NCBI GenBank assembly: GCA_963707435.1
Contig: CAVPPF010000002.1
Coordinates: 62,001-126,000 of the forward strand
DNA: 64,000 bases
Direction of reading: 5' to 3'
Source: UBA4744 sp963707435
GTDB lineage: Bacteria; Actinomycetota; Acidimicrobiia; Spongiisociales; UBA4744
Position 1 is the first letter of the stretch. Every line of letters begins with the position of its first letter. The notes beneath the pieces were generated by a model that was not told the origin of the DNA, did no database searches, and was given only the letters and a program-made list of their open reading frames with translations. The translations under genes were made by a program, and so were the position numbers. Of the stretch, positions 49,954-59,485 are shown piece by piece.

Positions 49954-49998
49954 TCCTGTGCGGGTACGCTGTCGCTGCAAACCCAGAGGGGAGGCCTC

Positions 49999-50394
49999 AT
50001 GCGAAAACCGGCTGCAGTGGTGATTCTGGTGGCCGCGATGCTGGGTGGCTGCAGCCAGGAATCGATGTTGCCGACAGATCCTTCCGGGGCCTCCACATGT
50101 GCAGAACTCGCCGACGTTGCTATCAGCCAGCTGGGATCCTTCATCGATGATGCCGCGGGGGCGAGGAGCTACGAGGAATTCGTCGAGGCGTTCGAAGACG
50201 ACGGCGGTGAGGCCTTCAATGCAGCAACGGCGGTGTATTCGGAAGGCTCCGTCGCCCTGGACGCCCGTCGGGCCGAGCTCAGCTGTCCGGATGAGGAGTT
50301 CCGAGTCTCGTTGTGCGCTCGCCTGGAACAAATCGAAGCTGCCGGAAGCGCCGCCGATCAGCTCTTGGAGCCGTCCCGGGCCGCTTGCAGCTAG
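49999..50394 (+). CDS. Small secreted lipoprotein
   Basis: A 131-residue lipoprotein with lipobox MLGGCS (cysteine at residue 18) and a mature part with four further cysteines (STCAELADV, ELSCPDEEF, SLCARLE, AACS) that could form two disulfides. A GAGGGGAGG ribosome-binding site precedes ATG 49999. The fold is unknown. The Pho-box-like site upstream suggests phosphate-dependent control. Confidence 0.65.
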   Translation: MRKPAAVVILVAAMLGGCSQESMLPTDPSGASTCAELADVAISQLGSFIDDAAGARSYEEFVEAFEDDGGEAFNAATAVYSEGSVALDARRAELSCPDEEFRVSLCARLEQIEAAGSAADQLLEPSRAACS

Positions 50395-50560
50395 TCGGAC
50401 ATCTGTGATCGCTCTGCCACAGTGAGTGGTGGATTTGATGCCCGAGACTCGCATGCGTCGCCTGAGGATGTACACTGAAGGGGCTCTTACTGGGAGCGAT
50501 TCATCAGTCGAGAATCCCAGCCGCGTTCGCGGCATTGAGAGCTCTAGAGGAGGAATCCAC

Positions 50561-52283
50561 ATGACATCAACCAGCAAGGGTTGGCTGCGGTTTATCGCGG
50601 TCTTCGCGGTGTTGACGTTGATCCTCGTGGCTTGCGGCGAAGGCGCCGAAGAGACCACGACGACGGCGGGCTCCGGCGAGACCACGACCACGGCCGACTC
50701 CGGAACCGGAGACACGACAACCACGACGGAAGCAATGATGGGCCCTGAGGGTGTGTTCTCAACGTACATCGTTGAGCCCGAGCACCTGACGCCTTCGACA
50801 TCGAACGAGTCCGAGGGTATCGCCGTGCTGCGAGCCTTGTTCAAGGGCCTGGTCGACTACGACGTTCGCACGTCGGAGCCCCGCAATCAGGTTGCCGATT
50901 CGATCGTTTCGGACGACGGCGGCTTGAACTGGACGATCACGCTGAAGGACGGCTGGACGTTCCACGACGGGACTCCGGTGACGGCGAGCAGCTTCGTCGA
51001 TGCCTGGAACTTCACCGCCTACGGTCCCAACGGTCAACAGAACAACAGCTTCTTCAGCATCTTTGCCGGCTATGACGAGGTTGCGCCTGCCGAGGGCGAA
51101 CCGACCGCTGAAACCCTTTCCGGCTTGGCCGTTGTCGACGATCTGACTTTCACGGTTGAGCTGGGAACTGCCGATCCGCAGTTCCCGGTCCGGCTCGGCT
51201 ACGGCGCCTATTATCCCCTTCCGGCTGCCTTCTTCGAAGGCGACATGGATGTCGAGGCACGGGTGGCAGCCTTTGACGAAGCGCCGATTGGCAACGGTCC
51301 GTTCCAGATCGTCGGCACGTGGAACCACAACGTCGAGATCGTGACGGAGTACTACCCCGACTACGCCGGCGACGACTTCCCGCACGCAGCCGGAATCGTC
51401 TTCCAGATCTATGCGGACGAGGCCACCGCCTACAACGACCTTCTGGCCGGCAACCTGGACGTGATGGACAACATCCCGTCCGAGCAGGTGCCCAACGCTG
51501 CGGCCGACTTCGGCGACGCCTACCAGACGTCGGCGCAAACGTCGTTCACGTATCTGGGCTTCCCGTCGTATTTGCCTGAGTTGACGCCGGACATTCGTAG
51601 GGCGCTTTCTATGGCGATCGATCGTGACCTGATCATGGAGACCGTCTTGAACGGTGCCTTCTTCCCGGCCAAGTCGGTCATTCCGCCCAGCTTGCCCGGC
51701 TACCGGGAGTACGTCTGTGACTACTGGGAGTTCGACCCGGTAGCGGCCAAGGAACTGTTCGACGCCGCAGGTGGCTGGACCGGTCCGATGACCGTGTGGT
51801 TCAACAGCGGTTCGGGACACGATCTGTGGGTTGAGGCCGCCACCAACATGTGGCGCGAGACCCTCGGTATTGAGGAGTTCGTCTTTGAACAGCTTCCGTT
51901 CGCTGAGTACCTGCCGTTCATCGATAACCGGCAGTTGACTGGTCCCGGCCGCCTGGGTTGGGGGATGGACTATCCGTCGCCCCAGAACTTCCTCGAACCG
52001 CTGTTTGCGTCGTACAACGCAGCACCGGTTGGAGTCGAACAACTTCATCTACGAAAGCGCAGAGTTCGATGCCGCCGTGGCGGCAGGAAACGCGGCTGCG
52101 GTAGATGGACTGGATGCGGCGATCCCGGACTACCAGCGTGCTGAAGACATTCTGTGCAACGACGTCCCGGTGGCGCCGATCTACTTCCGGCAGAACCACT
52201 TCGCCCATTCAGGCGGGGTATCCAACCTCTACGTAGATGCGCAGGGCGACATCAACTACACCGAAATCGTCGTCAATCCGTAG
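50561..52283 (+). CDS. Peptide ABC transporter substrate-binding lipoprotein, one frameshift
   Basis: A family 5 (DppA/OppA) binding protein: lipobox LILVAC, then a Thr-rich linker, then PRNQVADSIVSDDGGLNWTI, LKDGWTFHDGTPVTASSFVD and PQFPVRLGYGAYYPLP blocks. One shift near 52030 separates the last 85 residues. The strong GAGGAGG ribosome-binding site indicates high expression. It heads the operon through 56311 and should bind oligopeptides, but nickel or other ligands are not excluded. Confidence 0.92.
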
Positions 52284-52303
52284 AGACACGACCAAGCAAG
52301 TGA

Positions 52304-52334
52304 AGAGGAGGGGCGGCATACCCGCCCCTCCTCT
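52304..52334 (+). terminator. 13-bp hairpin between binding protein and permease genes
   Basis: AGAGGAGGGGCGG and CCGCCCCTCCTCT form a perfect 13-bp stem around CATAC. Such a hairpin behind a binding-protein gene commonly stabilises its mRNA or causes partial termination, giving more binding protein than membrane components. Confidence 0.7.
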
Positions 52335-52398
52335 GTCATCTTCACGATCGAATTCGCCGTACTAGTGTGACTCTCCCGGATCTCGGAAATGAGGCTGG

Positions 52399-53320
52399 AT
52401 GGGTCGCTACCTTGTCCGACGAATACTGTTGTTCATACCGGTCTTCATCGGTGCGACCTTCCTCATCTTCGCGCTCGTATTTCTCATTCCCGGAGATCCG
52501 ATCCGAGCTCTGGCGGGTGACCGGCAGATGTCTCAATCGACTCTTGAAGCCTTGCGGGATCGCTACAACCTAGACGAGCCCTTCCTCAAGCAGTACGGGT
52601 TGTATGTCAGCGACATCGTCCAGGGCGACTTCGGCACCGATTTCCGGGGGCGTGAAGTCACCGAGATCATGTCCGAGCGAATCCCGGTGACATTCCGGTT
52701 GGCGATCTACGCCTTCATCTTCGAGCTGATCCTGGGGATTCTGGCCGGGATCCTGGCCGGCATCAGGAAGGGGGGATTCATGGACAACCTTGTCCTTGTC
52801 TCCACCACGGCCGTGATCTCGATACCTATCTTCGTGCTGGCATTCCTGGCTCAGATCCTCTTGGGCGTGCAATGGAAGGTCTTTCCAGTCGCGGGCATTC
52901 GCGATGGGAACTGGAGCTACGTGCTGCCTGCCATCGTGCTCGGCTCGGTTTCTTTGGCTTACATCGCCCGCTGACCCGGACGAGCCTGGTGGAGAACCTG
53001 CGTGCCGACTATGTGCGGACGGCCACTGCCAAGGGCTTGCGGCGGGGGAGGGTGGTAGGTGTACATGCGTTGCGCAACTCGCTCATTCCGGTCATCACGT
53101 ATCTCGGCGTCGATCTGGGAGCGTTGATGGGCGGCGCCATCATCACCGAGACGGTGTTCAATCTGCCCGGTATCGGCAGAGCGGTGTTTGACGCTGTGGG
53201 CCGTCAGGAGGGGACCGTGGTCGTCGGCATCGTCACCTTCCTGGTGCTGATCTATATGGTGTCCAACCTCTTCGTCGATGTCATGTATGCGGTGCTCGAT
53301 CCCGGATTCGCTATGACTGA
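52399..53320 (+). CDS. ABC transporter permease DppB-like, frameshifted
   Basis: A six-helix permease with RILLFIPVFIGATFLIFAL at the start and the EAA-loop block DYVRTATAKGLRRGRVVGVH. Shifts near 52972 and at about 53303 are needed; the latter restores the typical ending DPRIRY and a TGA at 53318-53320. About 307 residues. It pairs with the DppC-like permease, whose ATG overlaps. Confidence 0.9.
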
Positions 53321-54267
53321 CGATCGCGCGGGAACGACTTCGGGTCGGAAGAGGCCGAGGCGGTTGCTGAGGCAGCATTGGCCGGTCAGGTGCTGACCGA
53401 GGATCGAGGTGGAACCGGTTGGCAAACCAGCCAGCCTGTGGAGTGACGCCTGGAAGGAGTTGCGCACAAGTCCGATGTTCATTATTTCGGCGCTGCTGAT
53501 CGTGGTGTTCATCGTCATGGCAGCCTTTCCCCCTCTTCACCAAGGCCGATCCGCCGGCCTGCAACCTCCGCAATTCGCTCGAGATTCCCAGCGCCGACCA
53601 CTGGTTTGGTTTCGATCTGCAGGGTTGCGACTACGTGGCCCGGACCGTGTACGGGGCCCGCGTCTCGATCTCCATCGGGATCCTCGTGACAACCTTTGCG
53701 GTGCTGATAGCAGTGGTTCTTGGCTCGCTCGCCGGATTCTACGGGGGTCTTCTCGACACCATCATCGCTCGGATGACCGATATCTGGTTTGCGATTCCAA
53801 CCATTCTGGGTGGCATTGTGATTCTGAGCTTGCTTCGAGTTCGGGGTTTGTGGCAGGTGAGCCTGGTGCTCATCGTGCTTGGCTGGCCGACCATGCTTCG
53901 TCTGCTTCGCTCAGCGGTCCTTTCGGCCAAGGAGCAGGATTACGTCGATGCAGCCCGAGCGCTCGGCGCCAACGACTTCCGGATCATCGTTCGCCACATC
54001 CTGCCCAATGCGATTGCTCCGGTCATCGTCTACGCCACGATCTCCGTCGGTGTCTACATCTCGGCCGAGGCGGCGCTTTCCTTCCTTGGAGTAGGTCTTC
54101 AGCTCCCTGCGATCTCATGGGGTTTGATGATCACCGGCTCCCAGACCCGGATTCTCCAGTACCCTCACCTGCTTCTGTTCCCTGGCGCCTTCCTCAGCAT
54201 GACCGTATTCAGTTTCATCCTGATGGGCGACGCCCTTCGGGATGCCCTCGACCCGAAGTTGCGGTGA
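53313..54267 (+). CDS. ABC transporter permease DppC-like, frameshifted
   Basis: After a short cytoplasmic N-terminus, KELRTSPMFIISALLIVVF is the first helix and DYVDAARALGANDFRIIVRH the EAA motif, then RHILPNAIAPVIVYATI. The first ~35 residues need about two shifts (near 53335 and 53420) and another near 53535. About 317 residues. It is the second permease of the peptide transporter. Confidence 0.9.
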
Positions 54268-54269
54268 TC

Positions 54270-55305
54270 ATGGCTACGACATGGGAACCAGGTTGTTGCC
54301 GACGACCGCTTCGATTCGACTGCCCGTCTCCTGGAGGTCGACGACGTCAAAGTCGAGTTCCGGCTCCGGGCCGGAGTGGTCAAGGCCGTCGACGGAGTCA
54401 GCTACACGCTCGAACGCGGCGAGACGCTGGCCATCGTCGGTGAGTCGGGTTCGGGCAAGACGGTCAGCGCTCAGGCCATCATGGGCATCATCGACACGCC
54501 GCCCGGGTTCATCACCAACGGCGAAGCCCGCTTCCGGGGCGTCGATCTGTTCTCGCTCCCCGAGGGCGAGCGCCGCGAGAGTCCGGGGGACAAGATCGCC
54601 ATGATCTTCCAGGATGCTCTGACCGCCCTGAACCCGGTCTTCAGCGTCGGCTGGCAGATCGGCGAGATGTTCCGCAAGCATCGGGGTACTTCGAGAGCCG
54701 AGGCCAGGGAAAAGGCCATCGAGTTGATGGAGCGGGTGCGGATCCCGGATGCGCGCAAGCGGGTCAACAGCTACCCCCACGAGTTCTCGGGCGGTATGCG
54801 CCAGCGGGTCATGATTGCCATGTCGCTGGCCCTCGATCCGGAGGTGCTGATCGCCGACGAGCCGACGACCGCTCTCGACGTCACCGTGCAGGCCCAGATC
54901 ATGGAGCTGCTGGCCGAGCTGCAGCAGGAGACCGGTATGGGTCTCATCCTGATCACCCACGACCTGGCGGTCGTGGCGGAGGTCGCCGACCGGGTTGCGG
55001 TCATGTACGCAGGCAAGATCGTTGAAACGGGCGAGATCGGGCCTGTCTACCACCAGCCTGCCCATCCGTACACACTCGGACTGATGAACTCTCTGGCCCG
55101 GCCGGACATGAAGATCGGCGAGAAGCTGCAGGCGATCGTCGGCTCACCTCCCGATCTGCTCCACGTGCCGACCGGATGCTCATTCCATCCCCGCTGCCCG
55201 TACGCCCGGGAGATTTGCGTTACCGACGATCCGGCACTCATCGAGGTCGCGCCCGGGCGCAAGAGTGCCTGCCACTTCACGGAGGAGGTCCTGCGTGGCA
55301 AGTGA
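54270..55305 (+). CDS. Peptide ABC transporter ATPase DppD-like, one frameshift
   Basis: Walker A GESGSGKT, signature FSGGMRQR and Walker B VLIADEPTTALD are intact, as is the C-terminal cysteine-containing oligopeptide-ATPase domain (GCSFHPRCPYAREIC). One shift near 54288 separates the first few codons; ATG 54270 is three bases after the permease stop. About 345 residues. Confidence 0.92.
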
Positions 55306-56311
55306 GAACTCGGTGATCCTCAAGGTCGAGAACCTGGTCAAGTATTTCCCGATTACCCAGGGAATCGTGTTGAAACGGCAGGTAGGAACCATCAAGGCCG
55401 TCGATGGCGTCAGTTTCGAGCTGCGCCGTGGCGAGACGCTCGGCCTGGTCGGGGAATCGGGCTGCGGGAAGTCGACCGTGGCCAGGACGCTGTTGCGCCT
55501 CGAGGAACCGACCGGCGGCACGGCCGTCTTCAAGGGCCAGGACATCTTCGCTCTCCCCCGCCGGGAGTTGCGGGCGTTGCGACGCAACATCCAGATCATC
55601 TTTCAGGATCCGTACGCCTCCCTGAACCCGCGGATGACGGTCGGCGACATCGTCGGAGAACCGTGGGCAATCCACAGCGGGGTCGTACCCAAAGATCAAC
55701 GCCGCAACCGGGTGGCCGAGCTGCTCGAGTTGGTCGGTCTCAATCCCGATCACATCAACCGTTTTCCCCACCAGTTCTCCGGCGGACAGCGGCAGCGCAT
55801 CGGCGTGGCGCGGGCCCTTGCCCTCAACCCGGAGATCATCATCTGCGATGAGCCGGTCTCGGCTCTCGATGTCTCGGTGCAGGCCCAGGTAGTGAACCTG
55901 CTGGAGGACATTCAGGACGAATTCGGGCTTTCCTACATCTTCATCGCCCACGATCTGTCGGTGGTACGGCATATCTCCGATCGGGTCGCGGTCATGTACC
56001 TCGGGAAGATCGTCGAGTTCGGCGACGAGGCCGAGATCTACGAGCACCCGACCCATCCCTACACGCAGGCTTTGCTCTCAGCGGTGCCGATTCCCGATCC
56101 CGACCTGCGCCACACCGGAGAAGGTCGGATCCTCCTCGAGGGTGATGTGCCCAGCCCGGCCGATCCGCCGTCCGGATGCCGGTTCCGCACCCGCTGCTGG
56201 AAGGCTCAGGACATCTGTGCGCAGGAAGAACCGCTGCTGATCGATCGAGGAACGGGCCACGACAGTGCCTGCCACTTCGCCGAGGAGCGCGAAGTCTTCG
56301 AGACCGCATAA
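55295..56311 (+). CDS. Peptide ABC transporter ATPase DppF-like
   Basis: An intact 338-residue ATPase: Walker A GESGCGKS, signature FSGGQRQR, Walker B IIICDEPVSALD, and C-terminal GCRFRTRCWKAQDIC. The GTG at 55295 (GGAGGAGG ribosome-binding site) overlaps the previous gene. It completes the five-gene importer. Confidence 0.95.
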   Translation: MASENSVILKVENLVKYFPITQGIVLKRQVGTIKAVDGVSFELRRGETLGLVGESGCGKSTVARTLLRLEEPTGGTAVFKGQDIFALPRRELRALRRNIQIIFQDPYASLNPRMTVGDIVGEPWAIHSGVVPKDQRRNRVAELLELVGLNPDHINRFPHQFSGGQRQRIGVARALALNPEIIICDEPVSALDVSVQAQVVNLLEDIQDEFGLSYIFIAHDLSVVRHISDRVAVMYLGKIVEFGDEAEIYEHPTHPYTQALLSAVPIPDPDLRHTGEGRILLEGDVPSPADPPSGCRFRTRCWKAQDICAQEEPLLIDRGTGHDSACHFAEEREVFETA

Positions 56312-56430
56312 CGGTTTCCAGTTTCCAGTTGCTGGTTCCAGTCGCCGGTATTCAGTTGCCTTGGCTGATTGCTGAGGTGGCGCGGCTCAGCTCGTAGCCG
56401 ACCGCTTGTGCTGCCAAACTACGGATCGCT
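56312..56430. other. Short repetitive spacer between the importer and aceK
   Basis: About 120 bases with near-repeats of GTTTCCA, GTTGCTG and GTTCCAG around 56316-56347. No ORF or terminator is clear. It is one of several degenerate micro-repeat spacers in the window. Confidence 0.5.
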
Positions 56431-58145
56431 ATGACCGACCGCGCTCCAGATTCCGCCCGGCTGATCCTGGACGGATTCATTTCCTATCAGGTTCGTTTCC
56501 GGGAGATCACCCGGCGCGCCAAACAGCGTTTTGAGAAACGGGACTGGTCGGGATTGCAGACCGACGCGACCGAACGCCTCGATCTCTACAAGAACGTCGT
56601 CGATCAGGTCGTTGAAAACCTCCATGGCGGGCTTGCATCGGAAGTAGCCGACAAGGCCATCTGGGCCATCATGAAGGCGCACTACTCGGAACTCATTGCC
56701 GACCGGGAAGACTGGGACCTGGCCGAGACCTTCTTCAATTCCATTACCCGCCGGATCTTCTCGACGGTCGGACTCGATCCAAACATCGAATACGTCGACA
56801 CGGATTTCGAAAGCCCGCCGACCGCTGCGGTCGCGCCCGTGTACCGCGCCTATACGGATTATCCGACGGTTGCGGCGCTGATCGAGCAGCTCCTGGACGA
56901 CTTCGCGTTCGACGTGGCCTATGCCGATCGCAGCGGTGATGCCGCGGCTGCGGCCGAGCAGTTGATCTCGCACCTCCCCGAAGTCGGCGCACTACGTTCG
57001 ATCGAACGCGTCGAGATGGTTCGGAGCGTGTTCTACCGGGGTCAGCGAGCCTATTTGGTGGGACGGGTGTACAGCGGCTTGGCCGTGATCCCCCTCGTGT
57101 TTGCCCTTGCCAATGCCGATGCAGGCATTGCGGTTGATGCCGTTCTGCTCGAAGAAGACGACGTCAGCACGCTCTTCAGCTTCACCCGGGCATACTTTCA
57201 CGTCGAGGCCGAACGACCCTACGATCTGGTCCGATTCCTGGCCGCGCTGACGCCCTCGCAAGCGCAGCGCCGAGCTCTACATCTCCATCGGTTACAACAA
57301 GCACGGCAAGACCGGTCTGTACCGGGATCTCTTTCGGCATCTGGCTCTGTCGGATCAGCAGTTCGAGTTCGCTCGCGGCACCCGGGGTCTGGTCATGGTT
57401 GCCTTCACGATGCCCGGGTACGACATCGTCTTCAAGGTGATCCGCGACTCGTTCGACCCTCCCAAGCAGACCACCCGACAGTCCGTGATGGACAAGTACC
57501 AGCTGGTATTCAGACACGATCGGGCAGGCCGGTTGGTCGACGCACAGGAGTTCGAGCATCTCAAGTTCGAGCGCAAGCGGTTCACCACGGCCCTCTTGGA
57601 CGGAACTTCTGGAGAAAGCCGGAAGGTCCGTGTCCGTCGAAGGCGACCACGTTGTCATCGATCACGCGTACCTCGAACGGCGAGTCATCCCGCTCAACCT
57701 GTACGTCCAGGAGGCCAGCGAACCCGCCGCCAGAGCTGCCGTCACGGATTACGGACAGACCATCAAAGACCTGGCTGCCGCCGACATCTTTCCGGGTGAC
57801 ATGCTGTTCAAGAATTTCGGAGTCACCCGCCACGGCCGCGTTGTGTTCTACGACTACGACGAATTGACCTTGCTCCGGGAGTGCACGTTCCGGGTCATGC
57901 CGGAGCCGACGACCCCGGAACAGGAGATGGCCGCCGAACCGTGGTTCTCGGTGAGGGAGAGCGATATCTTCCCGGAGGAGTTCCGGTCCTTTCTCGGACT
58001 GAAGGGAGAACTCCGGGAGGTATTCGAGAGCCGCCATTCGGAGATCTTCGAAGCGGGCTTCTGGCGGTCTATTCAGGATCGCATCGCAGCCGGAGAACTC
58101 ATCGATATCTTGCCCTACGGGAACGACCGGCGGCTCCGGCAGTAG
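56431..58145 (+). CDS. aceK: Isocitrate dehydrogenase kinase/phosphatase AceK, two frameshifts
   Basis: AceK switches isocitrate dehydrogenase between active and phosphorylated states and thereby diverts carbon into the glyoxylate shunt. NIFPGDMLFKNFG-like sequence (DIFPGDMLFKNFGVTRHGRV, then VFYDYDE), the RGLVMVAFTMPGYDIVFKVI block and SEPWYSV-like AAEPWFSV are hallmarks that match E. coli AceK closely. Shifts near 57265 and 57600 are required; the total of about 571 residues is normal. ATG start. No aceA or aceB gene lies in the window. AceK is mainly a proteobacterial gene, so its presence here is notable. Confidence 0.93.
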
Positions 58146-58185
58146 CGCCTCCCCGTCCCGCCGGGTCGGATGGTCCGATTATCCG

Positions 58186-59331
58186 TTACGCCTGCATGAG
58201 CCGGTACGAGTCGACCATGCGATTCAGGTGGGCCAGCGCATGGTCGTATCCGCGGAGAGCCTCGGAGATCGTGTACTGCAGCACCCGAGCGATCCAGAGT
58301 CTGAAGAGCATGGCTTCCCAATCCGGGTCGTCCTTCGATGAAACGGTCCAGGAGGACCGAGTAGGTCGCAAACCAGGCCCCATCATCCATGAAGGAGAAA
58401 CGGGGATAGACGCGGGCAGCCACCATTCCGTCGCGAATCGCGGTCGGGAAAAGGGACGAGCAGTTCTTCCTGTCGAGAAGTCCAGTCGATCGCGAGCAGT
58501 TGCATCGTGCTTTCGACGTCGTAGGCGACCTTCGCCTTGATGGCCGCCGGAACCTCGGCCGGGTCTTCGACCTCGTGCGGGGTCGCCGTCCCCACCGGGA
58601 GGCCCCGCAGGCTCTGCATCGCTGCGAAACACTCGATCACCATGGTCCGGATGTCGGTCAGGCTTCCGTAGAGCTTGTGAATCTTGCCCCGGGCGAACAT
58701 AGGTCTCGAACACAGAGAACCCGGTCCGGACGGTGGCGAATGTGTAGAGCGTGTCGATGCCCCAGTCGCTCTGTGCCTGAACCAGATCATCGGCCACCAG
58801 GGATTCGACTACCCGCCTGGTGAAGAGCAATTCCCCACCAAGTGGCTGTCTGATCAGCGGTAGCTCGGAATCGGGCCAGAGCATGGCGAACCCGGTGCGG
58901 GTGATCATCCAGGTGATCATGGCGTCGGTGCTCGAGCGGGGGAAGTAGTGCCGGACGACGTCATGGCCGGCGTCGGCGGCACCTTCGGCCTTTTCGATCC
59001 AGCCCCGTCGAAGCTGGTGATGTCGGCGTCGTAGAAATGCAGTCGGTCGTCGACGATTGCTCGAGGAAGAAACGCAGAGAAGTGTTCATCGCGTCGCCCT
59101 TGCCGGCTCGCAAAACGCCGATGCGGTCCTGGAGCAACAGCGGACACGGGTGTCTTGGTTGAGGTTTCGACTGCTCGGGTATCGCCTCAGCCGATGGCGT
59201 CATAGGTTGATGCTTCGTCGAGACCCATGCATACGACGTTCGTGACTCGCGGGTGACCGGCCGCCATCGGTGACATTCTTGATGACCACATCGTGGTCTT
59301 CTTCCTTGAACGGGAAGACTACAACACTCAT
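58186..59331 (-). CDS. mgs: Mannosylglycerate synthase (GT78), heavily frameshifted
   Basis: The reconstructed protein starts MSVVVFPFKEEDHDVVI, then QDRIGVLRAGKGDAMNTSLR, LHFYDADITSFDG (the DxD sugar-nucleotide motif), DAMITWMITRTGFAMLWP, QPLGGELLFTRRVVESL, SDWGIDTLYTFATVRTGFS, MVIECFAAMQSLR and YDHALAHLNRM. This order and spacing agree with Rhodothermus marinus mannosylglycerate synthase, which makes alpha-mannosylglycerate from GDP-mannose and D-glycerate in one step. At least five shifts (for example near 59240, 59060, 58980, 58700 and 58440) must be repaired. About 382 residues. It converges with aceK and is divergent from the GNAT fusion. Confidence 0.88.
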
Positions 59332-59344
59332 AACTGACCTCGCT

Positions 59345-59360
59345 GCAGCAATTCTGCTGC
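59345..59360. promoter_or_regulatory. Palindrome between mgs and the GNAT fusion
   Basis: GCAGCA ATTC TGCTGC is a 6-bp inverted repeat just before the mgs start. The 154-base divergent region must hold both promoters, so this may be an operator. Confidence 0.3.
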
Positions 59361-59485
59361 TCACCCTACCGTCAACGTGTCTCGCCCCTTGGCGGTGGAA
59401 CTCGGACGGCGGTCAACCCGGGTGGGTCGAATCCGCATGCCCGCAACGTGCCAGAATTAGGACATTCACCCAGTGAGGGGGCAAC

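Larger units (their letters stand above)
49695..49998. other. Regulatory gap before the lipoprotein gene
   Basis: No ORF is supported. The gap holds the Pho-box-like repeats (49842-49881), a candidate -10 (TACCTT at 49892 or GATAGT at 49898) and the 13-bp hairpin at 49924-49953. Confidence 0.5.
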
